Positions 21,316 through 30,394 of a stretch of DNA of 33,465 bases are shown piece after piece. This stretch comes from an uncultured Acidobacteriia bacterium (lineage in GTDB: Bacteria > Acidobacteriota > Terriglobia > Bryobacterales > Bryobacteraceae). The DNA is taken from assembly GCA_903875575.1 (NCBI GenBank), contig CAIQWJ010000008.1, positions 1-33,465 on the forward strand, read 5' to 3'. Each line of letters starts with the position of its first letter. The first letter of the stretch is position 1. The position numbers were made by a program, and so were the translations under genes. Below the pieces are notes generated by a model. It saw nothing but the letters and a program-made list of their open reading frames with translations, did no database searches and was not told the DNA's origin.

Positions 21316-22089
21316 ATGTTTCAGCACATGAGATCCATCTGGATCTGGACAGCAAGCACCATCCTTGTGGTCATCTGGCTGCCTGTTATGGGCCTGATCT
21401 GGACTTTTGACGGGGAAATACGTTTGAGAACCGGTCGCTCGTTCCGCCGACTGGGCCGCATGCTGACTCGGGTCAATCCCTGGCGAATTCAGATTACCGG
21501 CCTCGAGCATATGGACGCGAAACAGGTTTACGTAATCGTCAGCAACCACCAGTCGCTGGCAGATATTCCTCTGCTTTCCCATCTGCGGCTGGATACCAAA
21601 TGGCTGGCCAAAGTTGAACTGTTCCGCGTGCCGCTGTTCGGCTGGATGTTGAAAATGGCCGGCGACGTCCCTGTGGATCGCGCGGTACCGCGGCAGGGCG
21701 CAAAGGCTATCCTCCGCTGCGCAAAGTACCTGAGGCAGCACTGCTCCGTCGTCTTCTTCCCGGAAGGCGGCAGGTCGCCCAATGGTGAAGTGCAACCGTT
21801 TAACGAAGGCGCGTTCCAGTTGGCCATTCGCGAACAGATACCGATTCTTCCGCTCGTCGTCGAGGGCACGGGCAAAGCATTGCCTTCTAAGACATGGCTA
21901 TGGGGAAAGAGCAAAGACATCCAGCTGCGGGTGCTGGAAGCGATTCCCGTGGAAGGCTGGGGAGTAAAGGAAAGCGCGGCTCTGCGCGATGCCGTAAGAC
22001 AAAAAATTGTAGATGAACTGGAACGCCTGCGCAGTCTGGCTCGCGAGGCCGCGGAAGCCACTCCGGTTCCGGATCGGTCACTTGGCTAG
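21316..22089 (+). CDS. plsC: 1-acyl-sn-glycerol-3-phosphate acyltransferase (PlsC family)
   Basis: A 257-residue membrane-bound acyltransferase. An N-terminal helix (residues 8-30) is followed by the catalytic H-x4-D motif NHQSLAD (His78, Asp83) and the FPEGGRS motif (148-154) that binds glycerol phosphate. The block VPVDR before it and PILPLVVEGTGKALP after it are also typical. It acylates lysophosphatidic acid to phosphatidic acid at the inner membrane. A second Met at residue 5 is a possible start. It is followed 90 bp later by the coiled-coil/zinc-ribbon gene in the same direction. Confidence 0.9.
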   Translation: MFQHMRSIWIWTASTILVVIWLPVMGLIWTFDGEIRLRTGRSFRRLGRMLTRVNPWRIQITGLEHMDAKQVYVIVSNHQSLADIPLLSHLRLDTKWLAKVELFRVPLFGWMLKMAGDVPVDRAVPRQGAKAILRCAKYLRQHCSVVFFPEGGRSPNGEVQPFNEGAFQLAIREQIPILPLVVEGTGKALPSKTWLWGKSKDIQLRVLEAIPVEGWGVKESAALRDAVRQKIVDELERLRSLAREAAEATPVPDRSLG

Positions 22090-22179
22090 CCATGATTCAA
22101 ATTCGTGTCGGAAACGGCCGATGAGACTTCATAGAATCAGTTCGAGCGATTCCAGCTATACTGCCGAGTAAGGGAACCC

Positions 22180-22809
22180 GTGTCAGCACATAAGCCAATG
22201 CGCCCGACTCGTCCAGCCCTGAAACGGCGTAAACCGCTGTCTCCTGCCCGCGGAAGGAGCACGGCAGCGCGGATTTCAGCGCTCGAAAGCCAGGCCCCTG
22301 TGGATCCTGAAATCTCACTGGATCTGCTGGCTAAGATCCATCAGGAAGTCGATGCGCGAATGGGCGCGCTGGAACAGGAACTTCAGGAACACCTGGTGCA
22401 CTACGAAGGTCGCATGCTCAGCGATGCGGCCGAAGCGGTGGGCCAGACCATTCATGAGCGTCTAGAACTGCTTGAGAATGCAGCCGCGGTGCAGTTGCAG
22501 GAACTCACGACAATTGAGGATTCGTCGCAGGCTGCGGCGCGCCGCGTGGATGCCGCCGTCACTGCGCTGGAGCAAATGCTGGTGGTTCCGCCGGTGTCGG
22601 AGCCGAAGCCGGTATACTTGCCGAAACCTGCCGTCGCCAAGCCTGCGGCTGCCTTGACTGTAGCGAAAAGCTCATTCGTGTGTCCAAGGTGCAGTTCCCC
22701 CAGCGTCGTTCGGACGCGTATGGATAGTTTTTACGCCCGGTTCCTGCGGTTATTCTTCATCCAACTGATGCACTGCAAAAACTGCTCGCATCGCTTCCTT
22801 CGCTTCTGA
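22180..22809 (+). CDS. Hypothetical protein with a coiled coil and C-terminal zinc ribbon
   Basis: A 209-residue protein with a GTG start preceded by AGGG. The N-terminus is basic (RPALKRRKPL). Residues about 45-135 are helical and acidic, rich in Glu/Ala/Leu, likely a coiled coil. A Pro/Ala/Lys linker (PKPVYLPKPAVAKPAAAL) follows. The C-terminal 45 residues hold two Cys pairs, CPRC and CKNC, ending SHRFLRF: a zinc ribbon with a hydrophobic stretch (FLRLFFIQLM) between the pairs. No family was recognised. It ends 10 nt before the DUF2252 gene, so the two are probably co-transcribed. Confidence 0.65.
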   Translation: MSAHKPMRPTRPALKRRKPLSPARGRSTAARISALESQAPVDPEISLDLLAKIHQEVDARMGALEQELQEHLVHYEGRMLSDAAEAVGQTIHERLELLENAAAVQLQELTTIEDSSQAAARRVDAAVTALEQMLVVPPVSEPKPVYLPKPAVAKPAAALTVAKSSFVCPRCSSPSVVRTRMDSFYARFLRLFFIQLMHCKNCSHRFLRF

Positions 22810-22819
22810 CGGTTCCCCT

Positions 22820-24151
22820 ATGAAGACACGGATCAGCGATTCCAGACAGAGGCGGCTTGCGGACGGCAAGAGACACCGCGAAATCGGGAGCCGCCAATCA
22901 CAGGCGGACCTGCGTCCCGCTGATCGAGCCTTCGATCCACTCACGGTGCTGCTCGCATCCGAAACCGGTCGAGTTCGTCAGTTGTTGCCGGTGAAGCACG
23001 CGCGTATGCAGGTCTCGCCATTTGCGTTCTTCCGCGGTTCCGTCTCCATCATGGCGGCCGATCTGGCGCGACTGCCGAACTCAAGCCTCCACGTGCAGCT
23101 CTGCGGCGACGCCCACGTGCAGAACCTCGGCTCCTTCGCTGCCCCCGATGGCAAGCTCGTCTTCGATCTGAATGACTTCGACGAAACCATCCGCGGCCCC
23201 TGGGAATGGGACGTGAAGAGAATGGCCGCCAGCATCATCCTCGCCGGGCGGGAGTGCGGTCACGACGATGCTGGCTGCCGCTCGGCCGCCACTGTGTTTG
23301 CGGAAAGCTATTGCAGCGCTATTCGGGAGTTCTCGGAGTTGCCAATACTTCAGGCAGCCCGGCATCAGGTGCATCGCGAGGAACGCATCGCGCCTGTCCA
23401 CGCGGCTCTGCGGCAATCCGAACGAGCGCGCCCACTCGATCTACTGAAGAAGTTCACGGCACCGGATGCACACAGCGCGCCCAGGTTCCGCAGCGCGCCC
23501 CCGTTGTATTGGCGCGTGACCGGCAAGACTGCGCGGGATGTGCTGAATAGTCTTCCCGAGTACCGGGCGACCCTCGGACCGGAACGGCGGCACTTCTTCG
23601 ATCAGTTCCGGCCGCTGGATATCGGCTTCAAGGTGGTGGGAACGGGCAGCGTCGGCCTGCGCGATTATGTCGTCCTGTTCGAAGGCAACGGACCGAAAGA
23701 TCCGATGTTCCTGCAAATCAAGCAGGAGGTGGCCTCCACTTATGCGCCGTACATCGCGGGCGAAAAGGCGAAGCATGAGGGGCGTCGCGCGGTGGAAGGA
23801 CAGCGAGCGATTCAGCCGCTCTCCGATCCCCTGCTGGGATGGACGACCATCGGATCTCACAACTATCTGGTTCGGCAGCTCAATGATCACAAGGGCAGCA
23901 TCGAACTCGAGAAACTGAGAGGTGCAGGTCTGGCGCGCCTCGCGCTCCTGGCCGGCGAACTCCTGGCGCGCGGACATGCGCGTTCAGGTGACGCCTGCCA
24001 CATTCGCGGCTACTGCGGCGCGGGCGAGAAGATGCCGAAGGCGCTGGCAGCATTTGCGGCCGCGTATGCCGATCAGGCGGAGAAGGACTACAAGCTGTTT
24101 CTCGCCGCGATCAAAAGCGGCAAGATCAGGATTGAGAAGCCGGCGAACTGA
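22820..24151 (+). CDS. DUF2252 family protein (kinase-like fold)
   Basis: A 443-residue DUF2252 protein. Typical blocks are PFAFFRGSVSIMAADLA (67-83), LCGDAHVQNLGSFAAPDG (94-111), FDLNDFDETIRGPWEWDVKRMAAS (115-138), FKVVGTGSVGLRDYVVLFEG and the C-terminal ARSGDACHIRGYCG. The GDAHVQN and DLNDFD motifs look like the catalytic and Mg-binding loops of aminoglycoside-phosphotransferase-like kinases, but the substrate is unknown. It converges with the long Hsp70 gene; the coding ends overlap by 26 nt. Confidence 0.88.
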   Translation: MKTRISDSRQRRLADGKRHREIGSRQSQADLRPADRAFDPLTVLLASETGRVRQLLPVKHARMQVSPFAFFRGSVSIMAADLARLPNSSLHVQLCGDAHVQNLGSFAAPDGKLVFDLNDFDETIRGPWEWDVKRMAASIILAGRECGHDDAGCRSAATVFAESYCSAIREFSELPILQAARHQVHREERIAPVHAALRQSERARPLDLLKKFTAPDAHSAPRFRSAPPLYWRVTGKTARDVLNSLPEYRATLGPERRHFFDQFRPLDIGFKVVGTGSVGLRDYVVLFEGNGPKDPMFLQIKQEVASTYAPYIAGEKAKHEGRRAVEGQRAIQPLSDPLLGWTTIGSHNYLVRQLNDHKGSIELEKLRGAGLARLALLAGELLARGHARSGDACHIRGYCGAGEKMPKALAAFAAAYADQAEKDYKLFLAAIKSGKIRIEKPAN

Positions 24152-26747
24152 GGACAAGCCCGGAAGGCAGCGCTTCGCCGAAGATCCGGCCGAGGGCGCG
24201 TTCGTCGCGTTCCGTATCGCCATCGAGTTGCGCGACCAGAGATTCATCGGTGATGCGTCCGCGCACCGCAGTCAAAGTGGCGGCAGCCACATCGCGTACC
24301 GGGTCGCCCGTCTTCCGGGCGAGCGATACGAGAGCATCTTCGGCTTTGGGAATTGCGATCAGTGCTTCAATCCAGCGCGTGGCGATACCCGGCGCGAGCA
24401 CCTGATTCGCAGGGCCGTAGAATAACTGGCGCGCGCCCAGGCGACCGAGACACCACAGGATGTTGTCCGTGAAGCCGCCCTGTTTGCCCAGTTTGACCAG
24501 CGCATCGCCAAGCTGGATGCGATTCGCTGCGGGGATGAGTTCCATGCTGGAGGCGGTGCGCCACATTTCCCGCAACAGACTGGAATTCACGCGCTGCGGT
24601 TTGGTTCCCACTTTGGGGAGCAACACCGGAAGCACGCGCTGCACGATGTCCGATTGCTGGTTGCGGTTCAGGCCACCGGCAAGACGACCCCAATATATCC
24701 ACCAGTCAATTTCGTTCTGCGCCTGATTGCCGAACTTCAGACCGCCGCTGTAAATGCGGCGCGCCTGCTCGATACGGAAATCGTCGCCGATGAAACCGAA
24801 GCCGGGCCGCAGACAGAAGCCTCCGAGATTGAGCCAGCGTACTTCGCAGGCGGCGTTGCGTCCGCGCGATTCGTTGAGCTCCAGGAAGACATCGGCCAGG
24901 CGTCGCGCCACATCGACCGGCCACGAATTGCGACCGAGGCCGAGCACCGCTTCGAGGCGTGCGGGTAATTCTTCCGGTGGAATATCGCCCTTCGTGAAAG
25001 TGGAGCGCACGAGTTCACAGGCGGCATCCACAACTTCGCCGCTGACCACAGCGGCTGGCCTGCGCGCCATCGAGGAACTCGCTGCTGACTTGCGAATCTG
25101 AAACTGTAACCGCCAGCGATTGTCGCTGATCTTGGAATCACACCAGGTTTCGAGCGTGCCAGTCTCAGTAAGACGCGCTCCGAGTTTGACCGGCACCAGC
25201 CGTTCCCCGCCTTTGCCAAACCGGATCACCGCTTCCAGCGGCGCGTGCGCGTGGATACTCTCGCCCTCGTCAAACCGAACCACTTCACCGGCTTTATCGC
25301 CGGTACGGGTCAGGGAACTGAGCAACCGGAAGGCGACGGGCTTGTTCGCAACCAGTTGCAGACCTTCTTGATCGATCTCGACGGAATCGCCCTCTTCCGC
25401 ACCGCGTGGCAGCAGACAGACGGCAGAGCCTTCGTCGAACCCTACGTAGTAAGCGCGCGGCAGACCGCCACGTACCAGCACGCCGGAGCCGGTGGAACGC
25501 ACGTAGGAGTAATAGGCGGCACCGCTGGCGACGGCGAGATCGAGGTCGCGATTCTCAAAGACCTCCGGGCGCTTGCCGTACCAGTTCTCCAGGATATCGG
25601 CCACGCGTTCGCGCAGGATTTCGGGAATGAAGAAACCGCCGTTGAAGAGAATCGCGTCCGGCACCTGTCCGGCAGATTCCAGAAACGCTGCCAGATGGCG
25701 ACTGATCGCGGGATCGGAAACGTAGGGCAGGCCTAGTTCGCGGAACAGGCTGCGTTTCTCTTCCTTCGGTAATTCGCCGCGTGGGGTTATCGGCAGGAAG
25801 CCATCGAGCGCAAGCTCCAGCGCTTCGGTCCGTGTGATCTCGGTTTTCAGCGAACCACCGATCATCGATGAGCCACTGCCCAGTACCTTGATCTCGACGC
25901 TTTGGCGATTGGGATCACACAGCAGGATCTCTTTGGCCGCCGAGCACTCGCGGCGGAGACCGCTGCGCTGACGGATGGACAACTGCTTACCGAGCTTCGT
26001 CTCCGCCAGCCAGGCCAGCGTGAGATCCAGGTTGTCGCCGCCCAGCAGCAGATGTTTGCCTACTGCGGTGCGGGTGAAATCGATCTTGTCGCCATCGCGC
26101 GAAACGCGAATCAGGGAGAAGTCGCTGGTGCCGCCGCCGACGTCGCAGATCAGAACCACCTGGCCATCGAACAGAAGTTTTCGCGACCGTGCGAAGTTAT
26201 TCGCGATCCAGGAATAGAAAGCTGCCGCGGGCTCTTCGAGGAGGGTCAGCTTTTCGAGACCGGCATCGTGCGCGGCCTGCACCGTGAGTTCGCGTGCTTC
26301 TTCGTCGAACGACGCGGGCACCGTGAGGACAATCTCCTGCTCCTGCATGGGGCCGAAGCGACCGGACTTGTCCCACGCGTCGCGCATCGTCGCGATCAAT
26401 CGCGTGGAAACTTCCACCGGCGACATGACGCGGCCGGTCTCGCCCGCGTCCCACGGGAGGATCTTTGCGGTGCGATCGACATCGGGATTTGACAACCAGG
26501 ATTTCGCGCTGTGCACCATGCGGGTGGGCACGATGGCTCCCTGCTCGCGCGCGTAAGTGCCGACCGGATTGCCGTCTTCGAGATAGAGAAACGAGGGCAG
26601 CGTGCGGCGCGGTTCCACGCGGCCGGGGGCTACGAGTTGCGGAATATCGAAGATGTGGATCGGGGGAAAACTGGTGTCTTCCGCGTCGGCCGGGTCAATC
26701 CAGGCGAGGGCGGAGTTGGTGGTTCCAAGGTCGATACCGATTTTCAT
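24126..26747 (-). CDS. Large Hsp70-like ATPase with a C-terminal extension (DUF3731 type)
   Basis: An 873-residue protein. The N-terminal 380 residues are an Hsp70 ATPase: phosphate loop 1 IGIDLGTTNS (3-12), VLTVPASFDEEARELT, phosphate loop 2 VVLICDVGGGTSDFSLI, then LLLGGDNLDL and ILFNGGFFIP. The peptide-binding part is short and is followed by a roughly 300-residue helical C-terminus (RIYSGGLKFGNQAQNEIDWWIYWGR; HEAT-like AAATLTAVRGRITDE near the end), as in the DUF3731 Hsp70 group. The ATG overlaps the stop of the other Hsp70 gene (ATGA), so they are translated together. No DnaJ or GrpE gene is next to it. Its clients are unknown. Confidence 0.88.
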   Translation of the reverse strand: MKIGIDLGTTNSALAWIDPADAEDTSFPPIHIFDIPQLVAPGRVEPRRTLPSFLYLEDGNPVGTYAREQGAIVPTRMVHSAKSWLSNPDVDRTAKILPWDAGETGRVMSPVEVSTRLIATMRDAWDKSGRFGPMQEQEIVLTVPASFDEEARELTVQAAHDAGLEKLTLLEEPAAAFYSWIANNFARSRKLLFDGQVVLICDVGGGTSDFSLIRVSRDGDKIDFTRTAVGKHLLLGGDNLDLTLAWLAETKLGKQLSIRQRSGLRRECSAAKEILLCDPNRQSVEIKVLGSGSSMIGGSLKTEITRTEALELALDGFLPITPRGELPKEEKRSLFRELGLPYVSDPAISRHLAAFLESAGQVPDAILFNGGFFIPEILRERVADILENWYGKRPEVFENRDLDLAVASGAAYYSYVRSTGSGVLVRGGLPRAYYVGFDEGSAVCLLPRGAEEGDSVEIDQEGLQLVANKPVAFRLLSSLTRTGDKAGEVVRFDEGESIHAHAPLEAVIRFGKGGERLVPVKLGARLTETGTLETWCDSKISDNRWRLQFQIRKSAASSSMARRPAAVVSGEVVDAACELVRSTFTKGDIPPEELPARLEAVLGLGRNSWPVDVARRLADVFLELNESRGRNAACEVRWLNLGGFCLRPGFGFIGDDFRIEQARRIYSGGLKFGNQAQNEIDWWIYWGRLAGGLNRNQQSDIVQRVLPVLLPKVGTKPQRVNSSLLREMWRTASSMELIPAANRIQLGDALVKLGKQGGFTDNILWCLGRLGARQLFYGPANQVLAPGIATRWIEALIAIPKAEDALVSLARKTGDPVRDVAAATLTAVRGRITDESLVAQLDGDTERDERALGRIFGEALPSGLVLSSPASQS

Positions 26748-28507
26748 TTTTCGCGCACGTTGAACTCCAGTTTCCAGCGGCGGCCATCGCGGGCCACGCA
26801 CCAGAGCTGGAGCATTCCTGTCTCTGTGATTACTGTTTCGAGGCTGACGGTTTCGAGCGAAGACGCATCGCCCTGCGGTTCGAGGCGAATCGAGACCGGG
26901 GAGAGTTCCTGCAACTCGTCGCCAAAATCGTCAATGAGGGTGCCTGGCGCGTCATGCTTACGCGACGCCGAACAGAAGAAGCGGAACTCCGCGGTCTGCC
27001 CTACCGTGAGAGCAAACTCGCGATTCGGCATCTGGACCGAAGTTCCCTCTTCCATACCGAACTGCGCGACCACGAAGGCCTTCAGCGGAGCGCGAATGCC
27101 GGGAACGGCGGGCATGGCGGTCTCAATGCCGACGTAGTAAGAACGCGGAATGCCGCCGCGAATCCGAACACCCTTGCCGTGGCGCGCCGCGCCGTAATAG
27201 GCCGCACCGCGCGCGACCGCGTGCATGAGATCTTCGCCGGAAAGGACCTGAACCGGGGGACAACCTTCCGCTTCCACCCAGCCGTTGAGAACGGACAACA
27301 GCCTCTCTCGCACAAACGGAGCGTGCAGTACTCCGCCGTTGAAAAGAATGTGTGTGGGATGCCCGAGACCGGCATCGCCCTGCCGCAGAAACCCAGCCAG
27401 ATGCCTTGTGATGGCCGCGTCCGCCGCGTACGGCAGACCTACTTCCTGTAGCCCGGTGACTCGGGGTTTGAGCGGCATTTCCGTGCTTGCAACCTGTGGC
27501 AGAAAGCCTTCGAGCACTGCTTCCACCTGTTCGCGGCGCAACGTCGCTTTGATGGTGCCGCCAATCAGACTGGAACCCTTGCCGAGAATCGTCACCGGTA
27601 CCTGATCGACGGGAGAAACCGGATCGAGCAGCTTTTCCTTAGCCAGACGGCAGTTATTCCAGAGCGCCTGAAGTTGCGCAGAATCGATCTTCGTGCCGCG
27701 CGAGGCCAACTCCGCCGCAACCGTGTGGGCGAGGGCGAGATCGATGTTGTCGCCGCCTAACAGGATGTGATCGCCCACCGCGACGCGGTCGAGTTGCAGT
27801 TGGCCTTCGTGTTCGCTGACGGAGATGAGCGTGAAGTCTGTCGTGCCGCCGCCGATATCCACGACGAGTACGAGATCGCCTTTGCCAATCCGCTCGCGCC
27901 AATCGTCGTGGCGTTCGAGCCAGGCATAGAAGGCCGCCTGCGGCTCTTCGAGCATGGTGACGTGCCGGTAGCCAGCGGCCTGCGCGGCCTGTTCGGTGAG
28001 TTCGCGCGCCACGGCGTCAAACGACGCGGGGACTGTGACCAGAACTTCCTGCTCGGCGAGAGGTGCTTCGGGATGCTCGTGATCCCAGGCCAGTCGAAGA
28101 TGCCGGAGATAGGCGGCCGAGGCATCGACTGGAGAAACGCGCGTCACGCCATCGGCGGCGTTGACTGGCAGCGAGGCAGCCTTGCGGTCAATCGCCGTAT
28201 ACGAGAGCCAACTCTTGGCGGAAGATACGAGACGCCGGGCCACTTCGGCACCGCGACGCTGCGCGAAACGTCCGACGATATTGCCGCCGGTTGAATCCCA
28301 GGGCAACGCTGTCGCACCCGCAGGGAATTCCTTCTCGCCAGGTATATAGAGAAACGACGGCAGAAGCGGCTCCGCAGCCACTTCGTTCAAATTCACGATC
28401 TGCGGGATAGCCGCAATAGTGACGACGCCTTCGTCCGCCAGCGCACGAGAAGCCAGAGCGCTGTTCGTGGTTCCGAGATCGATGCCGATGGAATAAGACG
28501 ACGGCAA
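26744..28507 (-). CDS. Second Hsp70-like ATPase
   Basis: A 587-residue Hsp70 with the full ATPase motif set: IGIDLGTTNSALA (residues 7-19), VLVTVPASFDAVARELTEQ, VLVVDIGGGTTDFTLI, HILLGGDNIDLALA and HILFNGGVLHAPFVRERL. It ends after the beta-sandwich-like part (LQLWCVARDGRRWKLEFNVREK) and lacks a normal helical lid. It starts at a TTG with GGAG 6 nt before it, inside the end of the DUF2760 gene (3 nt between stop and start). It is clearly a paralogue of the 873-residue protein. The tandem suggests the two work together. Confidence 0.88.
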   Translation of the reverse strand: MPSSYSIGIDLGTTNSALASRALADEGVVTIAAIPQIVNLNEVAAEPLLPSFLYIPGEKEFPAGATALPWDSTGGNIVGRFAQRRGAEVARRLVSSAKSWLSYTAIDRKAASLPVNAADGVTRVSPVDASAAYLRHLRLAWDHEHPEAPLAEQEVLVTVPASFDAVARELTEQAAQAAGYRHVTMLEEPQAAFYAWLERHDDWRERIGKGDLVLVVDIGGGTTDFTLISVSEHEGQLQLDRVAVGDHILLGGDNIDLALAHTVAAELASRGTKIDSAQLQALWNNCRLAKEKLLDPVSPVDQVPVTILGKGSSLIGGTIKATLRREQVEAVLEGFLPQVASTEMPLKPRVTGLQEVGLPYAADAAITRHLAGFLRQGDAGLGHPTHILFNGGVLHAPFVRERLLSVLNGWVEAEGCPPVQVLSGEDLMHAVARGAAYYGAARHGKGVRIRGGIPRSYYVGIETAMPAVPGIRAPLKAFVVAQFGMEEGTSVQMPNREFALTVGQTAEFRFFCSASRKHDAPGTLIDDFGDELQELSPVSIRLEPQGDASSLETVSLETVITETGMLQLWCVARDGRRWKLEFNVREK

Positions 28508-28510
28508 GGT

Positions 28511-29032
28511 CTACTCCACTTCGATTTCGGCGGGGGCGAGGATGGTGAGATCCTGCTTTGAGCTGAGTTTCGGAAGCGACGGGGCGGAGGCGCGCCAGCC
28601 GCGATGCCGCAGGGCACCGCCTTTGGCTTTGCCAGACGCCGGCACGTTGCCGATGAATTTCACGAGGGCCGCGTCGCCAGCGGGGGCAGTGACTGCGCTG
28701 CCTTCGACGGCGTCAATGACGGGTTGCGGGGCGAAATGGCGGGTCAGTATTTCGCGGGTCCTGGTGTGGACGTCGCGCGCCGCCGCGCCGATCTGCTCAT
28801 CGGAATAGGGCGCGATATCTTCCATGAAGAAATCGAGAATGCGGCCATCGCGCTGGAGAATGCCGAGCAATTGCAGGGCTCCGTCTTCATAGGTAACGGG
28901 CGGCGGGGCCGGCGGTTTCGGCGCGGGCGGGGGCGCTTTCTGGGCGAGGCCGAGTTGCGCGACCATGTCGTCCGGCAGCTTGCCGCCAAACAGAAGCGCA
29001 AAAAATGCGCGGAATGCCAATGCGATGTTCAA
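28511..29032 (-). CDS. DUF2760 family protein
   Basis: A 173-residue protein if started at the TTG at 29032; the frame is open for 135 more codons upstream, but that part reads like the shadow of the next gene. The N-terminus NIALAFRAFFALLFGGKL, a Pro-rich linker (APPPAPKPPAPPP), the core ALQLLGILQRDGRILDFFMEDI, DEQIGAAARDVH and GWRASAPSLPKL are typical of DUF2760. This family is regularly encoded beside two Hsp70-like genes, as here, which suggests a joint but unknown role. The start is my least certain choice; a possible SD (GGAGA) lies about 10 nt upstream. Confidence 0.75.
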   Translation of the reverse strand: MNIALAFRAFFALLFGGKLPDDMVAQLGLAQKAPPPAPKPPAPPPVTYEDGALQLLGILQRDGRILDFFMEDIAPYSDEQIGAAARDVHTRTREILTRHFAPQPVIDAVEGSAVTAPAGDAALVKFIGNVPASGKAKGGALRHRGWRASAPSLPKLSSKQDLTILAPAEIEVE

Positions 29033-29053
29033 AGTGGGAGAGTCTCCGGTGGT

Positions 29054-29077
29054 TCTTTCAGGATGATCTTTCAGGAT
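29054..29077. repeat. 11-bp direct repeat upstream of the DUF2760 gene
   Basis: TCTTTCAGGAT occurs at 29054-29064 and again at 29067-29077. The copies lie 22-45 nt before the TTG start of DUF2760 in the 92-bp gap after the previous gene. The position would suit an operator or regulator site, but chance is not excluded. Confidence 0.3.
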
Positions 29078-29124
29078 ATCAATTGGGTTAAGCGCCACAG
29101 ATACACGCGGATAAGGGAAACCCC

Positions 29125-30050
29125 TCAGCGTTTCTTCTTTTCGCACTCCTCGGGATGGTAGTACCTGCGCAGGGCGATGGATTCGGGGGAGACGCCGTGG
29201 ATTTGGGCAGGATGCGATCCGGCGGGCGATGGCAGGGGATGTTGGCGAACAGATCCGGGCTGTCGGCACCGGTGGAACCGTATTTTCCCCTGGGCATTTT
29301 GTTGTTGAGCAGGTAGATGCAGGCTTCCAGGTTGCGTTCGCGCTGGGCGGCGGCGTTGATTTCGTCACTTGAAAAAACGAAGCCATTTGGGGTGGGCGCG
29401 CCGGCGGCCTGGTAGGGTAAGTCCTTGAGATCTTCAAACCGGGCGAGGAGGATCTCTTCCTGGCGGTCCTGCTGGTATTTGCGCTGGCGTTCCTCCCGAA
29501 GCTCGCGGAGTGCGGCGCGGTTGCGATAGAGCGAACGCGTCAGCCGCTGTTCGTAAAGGCTCATGAGTTCGAAGCGGGCCGCCTTGTCACGGTAAGTATC
29601 GGCGCTGGCGATGCTGGCGGTGAGTTCGCGGTTGGGTGCCGCGGTGGAGACGTCGGTGAAGGCGGTATCGGCTTGCTGGTTGCCTGCTGCTTCGCATTCC
29701 GTTTCAGCCTCGGCATTCGCCTCGGCTTCGGCGACGCCGAGGGCGTAGATGTTCATTTCGGTGGCGCGGAGGCGGTCGAGAAGCCATGTGTCCCAGGCGA
29801 TGCTTTGGGCGAGTTTGTGCTCTTCGAGAGTTTGGGGATTGAGGTTGGCAATGTGTTCGGCTTCGAGTTTTTCAAAGATGGGTCGCTCTTCCGGGGAGAG
29901 GGAGATGACCTGGCCGGTGAGGCCGTCGCGGACGGCGTTGAGACGAGAGATGGCGCGGCCTTTGGGGGAGTTGGGGCCGGTGGATTTGCGGGCGTTGGCG
30001 CGGTTGGCGGCGAGTTGCTTTTGGGAGATGGGTTTCGGCGAGGGGGTCAT
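29125..30050 (-). pseudogene. Acidobacterial hypothetical protein with a frameshifted C-terminus
   Basis: The frame starting at the ATG at 30050 begins KPISQKQLAANRANARKSTGPNSPKGRAISRLNAVRDG. This is a block I know from many unannotated acidobacterial proteins. A helical, Ala/Glu-rich middle follows (AEAEANAEAETECEA; RLTRSLYRNRAALRELREER). After about residue 275 the reading turns into Pro/Ser-rich nonsense and runs to a stop at 29088. In the neighbouring frame the DNA reads PAQIHGVSPESIALRRYYHP and then EECEKKKR with a stop at 29125-29127, which looks like the natural end. One nucleotide is therefore missing near 29205-29260, by mutation or sequencing error. Function unknown. Confidence 0.65.
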
Positions 30051-30394
30051 GGCTGAGTATCCGCTTATTGTGTTGTGAGTCGTTCGTACGATTTTGGTAT
30101 AGCAGGCGGGGCAAGGGGCGGCGGGTGGGAATTGGTGGTTTCTTGCTGGGTAAGTGGTTTGGAATGAGCGGGAAAATAAAGTTGGGGGATTTGTGACTCG
30201 ATTGTGCCGACATGTCTGAGAGCTCGTCTAATGCGCAAAGGGCGCGGCCAATCGCAAGCGTTGCGCAGAACTGTATTTGCCAGTTGAGGGCCTGATAAGC
30301 ATCCGCCATTCGTTCTTTTCGCTGTTACACTTGTGCTTTGTTTCAGATTCTTACGTACCAAGTCGTATAGAGTTAGACCCGCAGGAGAAGCGAT
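30051..30394. other. Intergenic region without a recognisable gene
   Basis: This 344-bp gap separates two divergent genes. It must hold their promoters, but I see no convincing -35/-10 pair. TATAGA about 30 nt before the gene at 30395 is a possible -10. No hairpin or repeat stands out, and both strands lack long plausible frames. Confidence 0.4.

Noticed and set aside
25902-26492. Plus-strand frame opposite the large Hsp70 gene
   Set aside because: It covers the antisense of the conserved Hsp70 ATPase motifs, so it is not expected to be coding.
29190-29260. Programmed frameshift in the acidobacterial hypothetical gene
   Set aside because: CCC AAA in frame does not fit the X XXY YYZ slip rule; a single-base deletion explains it better.
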